From Rhodospirillales bacterium (lineage in GTDB: Bacteria; Pseudomonadota; Alphaproteobacteria; Micavibrionales; Micavibrionaceae): DNA of 64,000 nucleotides. Under the pieces are notes generated by a model, which saw only the letters and a list, made by a program, of their open reading frames with translations, was not told the DNA's origin and did not search any database. The position numbers and the translations under genes were made by a program. The DNA is taken from contig JACKIV010000004.1 of NCBI GenBank assembly GCA_020638285.1, positions 1 through 64,000 of the forward strand. Direction: 5' to 3'. The number at the start of each line of letters is the position of its first letter. Within the stretch, counting starts at the first letter, position 1. Below, in pieces: positions 1 to 7,649 of this stretch.

Positions 1-1
1 G

Positions 2-2464
2 ACCCTGACGGTTCCCGAACATAACGCGCCGTTTGCGAGCCTGCAAGGCACCGGATCGGGATTCGGGTGCGTGGAGGGTCAGGCGGCCTACGGTGGCGTG
101 ATCGCCAAGTGCGATGCCTTCGGCGCGGGCAAGCATTTCATCGTCACACCGGGGGGCTGCACGAACAGCACCACCCCGACCTGCGCGGGCGGGAACGATA
201 CGGTGACGAAGGCGTGGTCGAATGTGGCGGGGAACAATGTGTCGTCTCTGGCCGGATCGACGACGGACGGTCCTCAGAACACGGTCAATCTGATGCAGCT
301 GCACAATGCGGGCGGGTCGGCTCCGGCCTTTTACCATGCGGCGGCGTACTGCGCGAACATGAATTACGGGGGGTACACGGATTGGTATCTCCCGGCGTCC
401 GATGAGATGGTCAATTTCTTCTATCCCAACCGGGTGGCCGTGGGGGGGTATGTGAGTGCGTCTTATTGGACCTCTAATCCGGGAAGTGTACTGCCTCTTC
501 CCAATGCTCGTTTTCTTGGGGTAACGGGGGCTACGGCGGAGATGGGGAAAGTAACATCTTACCTCATCCGCTGCGCCCGGCGGGAAGGGGTGGCGGAGCC
601 TGGGCCGCAAGCCGACACGACGCCGGACGCTACGGTGATTTTCCCCACGGCCTTTGCGGCGAGCGCCGGGGCGCGGACGTCTTCGGCGGTGGTGACGGTC
701 ACGGGGATCACGCCGGGGACGGCGGTTTCGGTGTCCGGCCCCGGAAATCCGACGATCAAGATCAATGGCGGGGCGGAGGTCGCCAGCGGCACAGTCCAGT
801 GGAACGACACGGTGCAGGTCGTGATGGACTCTCCCGCCGCGAACGGGCGGAGCGAGGCCAGCGTCACCATCGGCACGGCGACCTTGCCCTTTAGCGTTAT
901 CACACGCGGCAATTGCGGCGGCTCCTGCGCCGGGGTGGACAAACGCGTGTTTGTGACCTCGACGACCTATACCGGAAATCTGGGCGGCCTTGCCGGGGCG
1001 GATGCCAAGTGTCAGGCCCGCGCCGATGCGGCGTCTCTGGGTGGAACGTGGAAGGCTATTTTGACAGGGAGCAATTCTGCAGCGGACTGGGCGGCACACA
1101 GGATGGATTATAACTGGGATCGTCTGGTGAACATGAACGGACAGGTGGTGGCAACCAGCCCGGCGGATCTGTGGGATGGGACGATTTCGAATTCTATCAA
1201 ATATGATGCAAATGCTGTCGCTCAGACAGGCTTGGTCTGGAGCGCAAGTGGAGCGGCAGGGGATCCTTGGGACGGGAATTATAATTTTTGCCAGAACTGG
1301 ACGGCTGCTACTGGCAGTAGAGCAACAGCAGTCGGGCAGGCTACATCCTCGGACAGCCAGTGGATTGCCTTTGATAACACTACAGCTAATGGGCAGTGTT
1401 CGACAGGGCATCGCCTCTATTGCCAGGAAGTCACCGCCCCCGGCGTGATTCTGGCGATCACGCCTGCCATACAAAACAGCATGGACGTGACGGGACCGGG
1501 GGCTCCGGCGACGGGGTCTGCGGTGACGTTCACGGTTCAGAACACCGGGACGGGGGCGTCTGCGCCGCTGGCCATGTCCATGGACAATGTGACCAACTTT
1601 GAAATCCTCAACGACACCTGCACGGGGAATATTCTGGCGCCTGCCGCGACCTGTACGCTCGATGTCCGCCCGCGGGCCTATGCGAACGGGACATACAATG
1701 GCGTGTTGAGCGCGGCGTCTTCGGGCGCGGCGACGGCGACGGCGGCTTTGGATGGCACGGCGAGCAGCTTCCTCTACACGGCGGGCCAGTGGTATCTGGG
1801 CGTGGATCCGGGGGATATTTATTACTCCGACGGCCCGGTGGGGATCGGCACGAACGATCCGGATGTGTCTCTGGACATCGCGGGAACGGACGCCTTGATC
1901 ATCCCGCGCGGGACGACGGCCCAGCGGCCCGGAACGCCCGTCAACGGCATGATCCGGTACAACACCACCGTTGAAGCCTTCGAAGTTTATGAAAACGGCG
2001 CGTGGGTGGCCATGGGCGCGGCGGTGTCGGACGTGCGGCTGAAAACCGATATCAAGCCGCTCGACCGGATGGAGATCGTGGATAAGCTGATGCAGATCGA
2101 CACCTATTCCTTCCGCCTCAAGGCCGATCAGACGGGCCGCGAGAATATGGGGGTCATCGCGCAGGAAATCGAGAAAATCTTCCCCGATCTGGTAGACGGC
2201 GAGGGCGATGAGATCCGCAGCGTGCATTATGTCGAGCTGATTGCGCCCTTGATCGAAACCGCGCAATATCTCAAGGGTGAGAACGACGCCATGAAGGAAG
2301 ATGTCTCGGAATTGAAAGACCAGGTGGCATTGCTCAACAAAGCCGCCGTGGGAAGCACGGGCAAGGCGTCGATGGACGGATGGGCGATGCTGCTTCTGGG
2401 GCTGTTGTTCGGGGGGAACGCGGTGCTGCTGGTCCGTTTCGGGCGGCGCGATAAAAGACAATAG
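2..2464 (+). CDS. Lectin-like multidomain protein with S74 self-cleaving chaperone and C-terminal membrane helix (5' partial)
   Basis: The reading frame is open from base 2, so the true start lies to the left of the window. Residue numbers here count from the GTG at 71. Residues 1-172 resemble a DUF1566/Lcl domain (WYLPASDEM, ending LIRCAR). Residues 175-280 look like Ig-like repeats, and residues 290-453 match a DUF1554 collagen/endostatin-like domain (RVFVTS near the start, RLYCQE at the end). A beta-rich stretch follows, then an S74 intramolecular chaperone from residue 653 with the typical cleavage motif SDVRLK and the GVIAQEIE segment. A short coiled coil and one membrane helix (about 775-792) end the protein, followed by a basic tail. 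S74 domains are known from phage tail fibres, where they trimerise and cut themselves off. A membrane helix after the chaperone is unusual. Surface or secreted location is inferred. Confidence 0.8.
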   Translation, partial: TLTVPEHNAPFASLQGTGSGFGCVEGQAAYGGVIAKCDAFGAGKHFIVTPGGCTNSTTPTCAGGNDTVTKAWSNVAGNNVSSLAGSTTDGPQNTVNLMQLHNAGGSAPAFYHAAAYCANMNYGGYTDWYLPASDEMVNFFYPNRVAVGGYVSASYWTSNPGSVLPLPNARFLGVTGATAEMGKVTSYLIRCARREGVAEPGPQADTTPDATVIFPTAFAASAGARTSSAVVTVTGITPGTAVSVSGPGNPTIKINGGAEVASGTVQWNDTVQVVMDSPAANGRSEASVTIGTATLPFSVITRGNCGGSCAGVDKRVFVTSTTYTGNLGGLAGADAKCQARADAASLGGTWKAILTGSNSAADWAAHRMDYNWDRLVNMNGQVVATSPADLWDGTISNSIKYDANAVAQTGLVWSASGAAGDPWDGNYNFCQNWTAATGSRATAVGQATSSDSQWIAFDNTTANGQCSTGHRLYCQEVTAPGVILAITPAIQNSMDVTGPGAPATGSAVTFTVQNTGTGASAPLAMSMDNVTNFEILNDTCTGNILAPAATCTLDVRPRAYANGTYNGVLSAASSGAATATAALDGTASSFLYTAGQWYLGVDPGDIYYSDGPVGIGTNDPDVSLDIAGTDALIIPRGTTAQRPGTPVNGMIRYNTTVEAFEVYENGAWVAMGAAVSDVRLKTDIKPLDRMEIVDKLMQIDTYSFRLKADQTGRENMGVIAQEIEKIFPDLVDGEGDEIRSVHYVELIAPLIETAQYLKGENDAMKEDVSELKDQVALLNKAAVGSTGKASMDGWAMLLLGLLFGGNAVLLVRFGRRDKRQ

Positions 2465-2466
2465 AA

Positions 2467-2542
<76 letters not shown>

Positions 2543-2659
2543 GATCCTTGGAAAAAACAGGAACGAAACAGGGTTCTACACAAAAACGGTCCGCCGCGCC
2601 AGAGTCTTTTTTCAAAATCGGGAACCATCTGGAAATAAATGATTTTTTCTTTGTCTGAC

Positions 2660-3514
2660 TCAATCCGTCTCTTCAAAAAGATAGTCTTCCTCAATAAATC
2701 TCCGGGCCAGAGGGGTGACGATATGCGCCTTTCCGGTGGTTAGAAATCGGCAACGGGGGAATCTCGGTGCCGCAGGGTCGCGGGGGGCCGGATCAAATTC
2801 CGGGTGACGGGCCAGATAGACCGCCAGACCTTCGGCGACGGCCTGAGGCTGGGAGACAATCGGCACATGGGCGGGCAAGGCGGCGCGAAACAGGTCTGTC
2901 ACAAGGGCATAATGGGTGCAGCCCAGAATAACCCAGTCCGGATCGGCTCCACCATTACGCGCATATAATTGGCCCACGTAACGGGCGATCATGTGACGCA
3001 GCGTGTCTTCGCTTGCGCCGGATTCGATCTGCCCGGCCAGAGCGGGGCAGGGGTGCTGGAGGACTTTTAAGGACGGCGCGCGCTTGGCGATTTCGATCGG
3101 ATAAACCGCGCTGTCGACTGTGCGGGCCGTGGCAAATATCGCGACCGTTCCGATGGGTGAGGGATCCGGCGCGGCGGCGGCGTCCCACTTTATTCCCGTA
3201 ATAGCCTCGACGGTGGGAACCAGAATGCCCAGCGCGTTCCGCCCCGGCCAGCGATCAGGAAGCCATGCACGCTGGACCGGGCGCAAAGCCACCACGGACA
3301 CCGTGTTGCATCCAATAATGGCCAGTCGGCACCCGGCACGGTAAAGACGATCCAGATTGGCATGCGTCAGGCCCAGAATTTCGGTAGCGGATTTGTTTCC
3401 ATAAGGCGCATTTGCATGATCGGCCAGATACAGAAAATTCCGCTCCGGTAATCGTGTGGCGAGTGCCCGGAGGATCGTCAAGCCACCCAGACCCGAATCA
3501 AAAACGCCAATCAT
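2660..3514 (-). CDS. murI: Glutamate racemase
   Basis: This enzyme interconverts L- and D-glutamate in the cytoplasm and supplies D-Glu for peptidoglycan. The N-terminal FDSGLGG motif (catalytic Asp6 and Ser7), Cys69 in IGCNTVS and the second catalytic cysteine in LGCTHY are all present. At 284 residues it is slightly longer than the usual 260-270. It is the last gene of a minus-strand run that starts with gatA, 27 bp after the stop of the TerD-like gene. No terminator is evident before tRNA-Ala. Confidence 0.95.
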   Translation of the reverse strand: MIGVFDSGLGGLTILRALATRLPERNFLYLADHANAPYGNKSATEILGLTHANLDRLYRAGCRLAIIGCNTVSVVALRPVQRAWLPDRWPGRNALGILVPTVEAITGIKWDAAAAPDPSPIGTVAIFATARTVDSAVYPIEIAKRAPSLKVLQHPCPALAGQIESGASEDTLRHMIARYVGQLYARNGGADPDWVILGCTHYALVTDLFRAALPAHVPIVSQPQAVAEGLAVYLARHPEFDPAPRDPAAPRFPRCRFLTTGKAHIVTPLARRFIEEDYLFEETD

Positions 3515-3541
3515 CCGAACGCTCCCTTGACGTGAGAAGCA

Positions 3542-4246
3542 TCACGTCAGAAACGGGCGGACTTCTGCGCCCCAGTCCTCGACCTTCCGGTCAATACGGA
3601 ATTCCAGAATATTGTGGATCATCCATCCTTCCGGGCCGCCGCGATGCAGGCGTGCAATGATACAGGCGGTTTTTCCCGGCGCGCCGGGTTTGCCCAGATC
3701 GGACCGGAGAAGCTCTACATCCGTCAACCCGTCCATGATGCGCGCTTGCGGCGTTGCAATTTTCTCGAAACTCTGTCCGCTCTGACAGATGGCAAGAAAA
3801 ACAAGGTGGTGGATGGGGGCGGGTAAATCTTTTAATTCAACGGAAATCGTCTCGTCGTCTGTGTCTCCCACGCCGCGCGTTTCATCTCCGCCGTGATAGA
3901 TTTTTCCGGATCGGTCGATGGATTCCTGAGGATCCGGCGAAACCGCATCAATGAGTGTGCCTTCTGAGTCAAAAATCAGGCAGACCAGATCCAGATCGTA
4001 GGTTTCCGTGACCGTCTGGAAATTTCCTTCGACCTTGTGAATATGGGGGTTTTCATAGCCTTCTTCTTCGGGGCTTGCCTGTTTTTGGGCAGGCGCAGCG
4101 GGCTTGCTTTTGCGGGCGGACGTTTGTGTCTGCATGCGCGAGTCCCAGTTCAGGGCCACGATAATTCTCTGGCGCGCCTCGCGGGAGTAGAGTAACGGGA
4201 TGGACTTGCCTTTTTCAGGCATGGGAATGCGGGTTTCGTCAGTCAA
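3542..4246 (-). CDS. TerD-family protein with an expanded low-complexity loop
   Basis: A 234-residue protein recognised as TerD-like from IIVALNWDSR (28-37), then YDLDLVCLIFDSEG (83-96), and the acidic signature at 117-137 (IYHGGDETRGVGD followed by TDDETI). TerD-family proteins are usually about 190 residues and many bind calcium through this acidic region. In canonical members the WD strand runs almost directly into the DLD strand. Here about 45 residues rich in Ala, Lys, Gln and Pro are inserted between them. The start overlaps the end of the upstream small membrane-protein gene by 8 bp, which suggests translational coupling. No terA, terB, terC or terZ gene is nearby, so a role in tellurite resistance should not be assumed. 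The membrane-split TerD protein encoded upstream is a plausible partner. Confidence 0.8.
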   Translation of the reverse strand: MTDETRIPMPEKGKSIPLLYSREARQRIIVALNWDSRMQTQTSARKSKPAAPAQKQASPEEEGYENPHIHKVEGNFQTVTETYDLDLVCLIFDSEGTLIDAVSPDPQESIDRSGKIYHGGDETRGVGDTDDETISVELKDLPAPIHHLVFLAICQSGQSFEKIATPQARIMDGLTDVELLRSDLGKPGAPGKTACIIARLHRGGPEGWMIHNILEFRIDRKVEDWGAEVRPFLT

Positions 4247-4481
4247 GATAGTTCTCGTCTTTCAGTTTTTTGTTCTGGGCAAGGTCGGCGCGCAGGAGAA
4301 TGAAAAAGCCATCCAGAAGGGCCAGAATGACAATCGAGACCTCTGCCTTGATGAATATATCCCAAGGCAGCATCTGAAGCCAGATCTGATCCAGAATCAG
4401 GGCCGCGCTCGCAAACGCCATACCGACAAGGGCATAGACAAGAAAATTATGGAGGTTTACGGGCTTATCGTCTTTCTGCAA
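4239..4481 (-). CDS. Small two-helix membrane protein of the TerD module
   Basis: An 80-residue protein of unknown function with two predicted membrane helices (about 11-30 and 45-62) separated by a short loop, ending in a charged Lys/Asp/Glu tail. The start is TTG, with a GGAG-type ribosome binding site about 7 bases upstream. It overlaps the DUF4177 gene by 17 bp and the next TerD-like gene by 8 bp, so it is very likely co-translated with both. No family was recognised. Its position between two TerD-domain genes suggests a membrane component of the same system, which is inference. Confidence 0.7.
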   Translation of the reverse strand: MQKDDKPVNLHNFLVYALVGMAFASAALILDQIWLQMLPWDIFIKAEVSIVILALLDGFFILLRADLAQNKKLKDENYLD

Positions 4482-4701
4482 GGTTCCGCTCCATAATCAC
4501 AAGGAAAGCCTCCCGGCTCCAGAACCCGAATGTCCGGCGGCTTTCCCGTTCCATTGTAATCACGCGCCACCCTTCGCGAGCGTTGCGGTTCAGAAAATCG
4601 GAAAACCGCTCCGGATCCACCTTTGATCCGGCCAGAAAAATCGACCCGAGAATTCCTTCGCGGTAAAGAATGACTTTGTATTCGACGGATTGAGGGGTCA
4701 T
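4465..4701 (-). CDS. DUF4177-like small protein
   Basis: A 78-residue protein beginning MTPQSVEYKVILY, with a later REGWRVITMERES stretch typical of DUF4177-type small alpha/beta proteins. The open frame extends 29 residues further upstream, but that extension overlaps the preceding TerD gene. The ATG at 4701, which lies after that gene's stop, gives the family-like N-terminus and is preferred. Function is unknown. It sits inside a tightly packed module with two TerD-domain genes and a two-helix membrane protein. Confidence 0.7.
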   Translation of the reverse strand: MTPQSVEYKVILYREGILGSIFLAGSKVDPERFSDFLNRNAREGWRVITMERESRRTFGFWSREAFLVIMERNLAERR

Positions 4702-4706
4702 CAGAA

Positions 4707-5561
4707 TTAGGCTTTCGGTGTTTGGCTGAGTATTGCGCTTCCAGTGATATGGTAATCTTCTAGGAATTGTGTCAGGGATGTTTTCCATTCCCCGTCAAAT
4801 TTTAGGTATTGGGCAATCGGAGAAAAGAACCATTCGCCATCGTTTTTGTAAAGAGTGCAAAAGGCAAAACCGTCGGCCTGATCCGAAGAGACCAAGGTCT
4901 CCAGAAGCGTTTGCTCTGATGCGGAGTCTACAAGGCGGACTTTCAGATTTGAAATTTTGTTGAAAGAATGCCTGCAGTCATTTGAGACGGAAAACACAAA
5001 AAAGGAATAGAGGTCAGGAAGTTTTTTAAGCTCTATATGAATAGTTTCATCATCATATACACCGATACCGGTTTCTTCTTCTCCGCTGTGATAGATTTTT
5101 CCGTCGGGAGAGATAAGTTTTCGAGTCTCTGGGGATATCTCAAAGAGGAAATTCCGATTGATGTCATAAGCAAAGCAATGCAGGTCAATATCAAAATGTG
5201 AAAAATCTTCATCCCGTCCGGGTAAATCTTTTTCTTTTTTACTAAAGAACGGGCCCTCTAGTCTTGACAGAAAAAGGGATAGAAAGACTGCGGTGCCTAT
5301 GGCGAGGGGTAGAGCGAGAAAAAGAAGACGTATGCTGTCGAATGCAAGGAAAAGGCCCCAAGAGTAAAAAAACAGGAAAATGAAAGACAAGATGAGAATC
5401 TCTGTTTTGGGAATATCTTCCAATTTTAGAAAAAACTGAGAGCCTTTACCGAGTTTGGAGCCCGGGTGGTAGGCATTGTCCCAAGAAAGGCCAACGTACA
5501 CTCTTCCAGAGATGGATTTTGAGAGGTCCAGTTTGACAGATCCACGTGCCTCTTGATTCAT
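4707..5561 (-). CDS. TerD-domain protein split by an integral membrane hairpin
   Basis: A 284-residue protein. Residues 20-28 (RVYVGLSWD) are the first TerD strand. Residues 55-74 and 78-98 are two strongly hydrophobic helices. The TerD fold then resumes at FDIDLHCFAYD (123-133), with the acidic signature at 155-175 (KIYHSGEEETGIG, then YDDETI). The membrane hairpin therefore sits in the same loop that is expanded with low-complexity sequence in the second TerD protein encoded downstream. Both halves would lie on the same face of the membrane, presumably the cytoplasm. The ATG overlaps the gatB stop codon (ATGA). Base composition is visibly more AT-rich than in the neighbours, which may indicate acquisition. 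Function is unknown. Confidence 0.8.
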   Translation of the reverse strand: MNQEARGSVKLDLSKSISGRVYVGLSWDNAYHPGSKLGKGSQFFLKLEDIPKTEILILSFIFLFFYSWGLFLAFDSIRLLFLALPLAIGTAVFLSLFLSRLEGPFFSKKEKDLPGRDEDFSHFDIDLHCFAYDINRNFLFEISPETRKLISPDGKIYHSGEEETGIGVYDDETIHIELKKLPDLYSFFVFSVSNDCRHSFNKISNLKVRLVDSASEQTLLETLVSSDQADGFAFCTLYKNDGEWFFSPIAQYLKFDGEWKTSLTQFLEDYHITGSAILSQTPKA

Positions 5562-7018
5562 AGAGATTCCCCCAGCTTCTTTTTCAAAATCTCGTTGACT
5601 GCTGTCGGATTGGCTTTGCCGCCGGATTTTTTCATGGCCAACCCCACGAGGAATCCGAAGACTTTCTGATTCCCGGCGCGATAATCCTCTACGATCTTCG
5701 GATTTTCTGCCAGAACATCGGCGACGACGGACTCAATGGCGCCGGTGTCCGTAACCTGCTTTAACCCTCTGGATTCGATGATGGAATCCGGGCTGTTTCC
5801 GCTGGAGACCATATCGGCGAAGACATCCTTGGCGATTTTGCCGTTGATGGTCCCGTCCATGATCCGGCCCACGAGCGTGCCCAGATTTTTGGCGGAAACG
5901 GGCGAATCGGAAATGGTTTTCCCGTCCTTGTTCAACAGGCCCAGAAGTTCGTTGATGACCCAGTTGGCCACCAGTTTCGCATCGCGCCCTTTTGCAGCCG
6001 TTTCAAAATAATCGGCGCGCGGGCGTTCGGCAATCAGGATGCTCGAATCATACAGGGACAGTCCGTAATCCTTCATGAAACGGTGTTTTTTCTGATCCGG
6101 AAGTTCGGGCAGGGTTTGCTTGATCTGCGCGATCCACTCGGATGTCAGATGCAAGGGCAACAGATCCGGGTCCGGGAAATAGCGATAATCGTGCGCGTCC
6201 TCTTTCGAGCGCATGGAGCGGGTCTCGCCCTTGGCCGGATCCCACAGGCGCGTTTCCTGACGGATGGTTCCTCCGCCCTCGATAACGTCGACCTGGCGGC
6301 GGGATTCATAGTCGATAGCCATCTGCACCGCTTTGATCGAATTGACATTTTTGATCTCGCAGCGCGTGCCAAGTTCCGCGCCGGGCTTGCGGACCGAGAC
6401 GTTCACATCCGCGCGCATGGAGCCTTCCTCAAGGTTCCCGTCGCAGGTGCCCAGATAGCGCAAAATCATCCGCAGCTTGGCCAGATAGGCGCAGGCTTCG
6501 TCCGCCCCGCGAATGTCGGGTTCGGAGACGATTTCCATCAACGGCGTTCCGGCGCGGTTCAGGTCCACAAAACTTTTGGACGGGTGCTGGTCGTGCAGGG
6601 ACTTGCCCGCGTCTTGCTCCATGTGCAGCCGGGTGATGCCGATGGTCTTGACCGATCCGTCGGGCAGGTCGATCTCGATTTCACCTTTTCCGACAATGGG
6701 ATGCTGGTACTGAGAAATCTGGTATCCTTGCGGCAGGTCCGGATAGAAATAATTCTTTCGTTCAAAGACCGATGTTTTGTTGATCTGTGCATTCAGTCCG
6801 AGCCCGGTCCGAACGGCCTGCTCAACACAATATTCATTCAAAACAGGGAGCATGCCGGGCATGGCCGCATCGACGGGGCTGACATGCGCGTTGGGCGCGC
6901 CGCCAAAGGTCGCCGAAGCGCCGGAAAACAGCTTGGCATGAGAGGTCGTCTGGGCGTGGACCTCCATCCCGATCACGATTTCCCATTCTCCCGTCTCACC
7001 TTTGACGCGTTCGGCCAT
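5558..7018 (-). CDS. gatB: Aspartyl/glutamyl-tRNA amidotransferase subunit B
   Basis: Subunit B of the GatCAB complex, which phosphorylates and transamidates Glu-tRNA(Gln) and/or Asp-tRNA(Asn) in the cytoplasm. The 486-residue length and the N-terminal EWEIVIGMEVHAQ, the KNYFYPDLPQGYQISQ segment and the C-terminal tRNA-binding (GatB/YqeY) domain are all typical. An AGAGG ribosome binding site precedes the ATG. gatB and gatA are separated here by a gene for an exported Cys-rich protein, and no gatC is seen nearby. Its stop overlaps the start of the membrane-split TerD gene by 4 bp. Confidence 0.97.
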   Translation of the reverse strand: MAERVKGETGEWEIVIGMEVHAQTTSHAKLFSGASATFGGAPNAHVSPVDAAMPGMLPVLNEYCVEQAVRTGLGLNAQINKTSVFERKNYFYPDLPQGYQISQYQHPIVGKGEIEIDLPDGSVKTIGITRLHMEQDAGKSLHDQHPSKSFVDLNRAGTPLMEIVSEPDIRGADEACAYLAKLRMILRYLGTCDGNLEEGSMRADVNVSVRKPGAELGTRCEIKNVNSIKAVQMAIDYESRRQVDVIEGGGTIRQETRLWDPAKGETRSMRSKEDAHDYRYFPDPDLLPLHLTSEWIAQIKQTLPELPDQKKHRFMKDYGLSLYDSSILIAERPRADYFETAAKGRDAKLVANWVINELLGLLNKDGKTISDSPVSAKNLGTLVGRIMDGTINGKIAKDVFADMVSSGNSPDSIIESRGLKQVTDTGAIESVVADVLAENPKIVEDYRAGNQKVFGFLVGLAMKKSGGKANPTAVNEILKKKLGESL

Positions 7019-7050
7019 GGCTTCGTTTTTCCTCTTTATTCAAAGTGTTA

Positions 7051-7620
7051 TTATTGTCTGTATTTCATCATGCAGGACATGGTAAAGTCCTGTGACGCTT
7101 TCTGGAATTCCGGGCTGCTCATCAATGGTCCCATAGGGTCGGTGATGAAGGGATTGTCTTTCAAGGCGTTGCGGATGGTCTGCGGGCCTTCCTCGGCGAC
7201 ATATTCGGCTGTCTCTGAGGCCATACAGCCGCACAGACCTTCAAAATTCTTGAAGTTCGGAACATTCGATTTGTTCTTGACGCAGTTGTCATAGACAAGA
7301 TCCCGGATGGGAAATTCCATGCAGGGCGTATAGACCTCGATCAGCATCTTGTTAAGCGCCAGCCGTCCGGCCTCGTCATTTTGCGTCATGGTGCGCATTT
7401 CCTCAACGGTGAGACTTTTCATCATGCGCGCGGCGGTGCAGGTGCACAGCATATCCTTGGTTTTGTCCGACAGGATGGGGTTGGGCTTGCCCATGCAGTT
7501 CTGGTAATAGGTGTCTGCCAATTCCTTGGTCACGGCCGTTCCTTCGGCGCGGGTTGGCGCAGGGATGGCAAAAACCAGCAGGGCCAGCGTGAGAACAAAG
7601 CCGATGGTTAAACATTTCAT
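7051..7620 (-). CDS. Exported Cys-rich protein of unknown function
   Basis: A 189-residue protein. The ATG at 7620 is chosen because AAGGA lies about 8 bases upstream and the product then begins with a clean signal peptide (MKCLTIGF, hydrophobic core, cleavage near PTRA). The mature part carries many cysteines, in small motifs such as CTC, CGC and NCV, and a Met-rich C-terminus (MSCMMKY), consistent with disulfide-bonded periplasmic folding or metal binding. No family was recognised. The gene sits between gatA and gatB, an unusual position for a secreted protein. Confidence 0.75.
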   Translation of the reverse strand: MKCLTIGFVLTLALLVFAIPAPTRAEGTAVTKELADTYYQNCMGKPNPILSDKTKDMLCTCTAARMMKSLTVEEMRTMTQNDEAGRLALNKMLIEVYTPCMEFPIRDLVYDNCVKNKSNVPNFKNFEGLCGCMASETAEYVAEEGPQTIRNALKDNPFITDPMGPLMSSPEFQKASQDFTMSCMMKYRQ

Positions 7621-7649
7621 TGTCCGGTCCTTTTCTTTCCAGAGGAACA

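Noticed and set aside
3542..5561. Calling the TerD module a tellurite-resistance operon
   Set aside because: Only TerD-type domains are present and no other ter gene is adjacent; the domain alone does not show tellurite resistance.
6083..7294. 403-codon open frame on the plus strand
   Set aside because: It runs antisense across gatB and the Cys-rich gene. The translation has no domain and the opposite strand encodes clear gatB.
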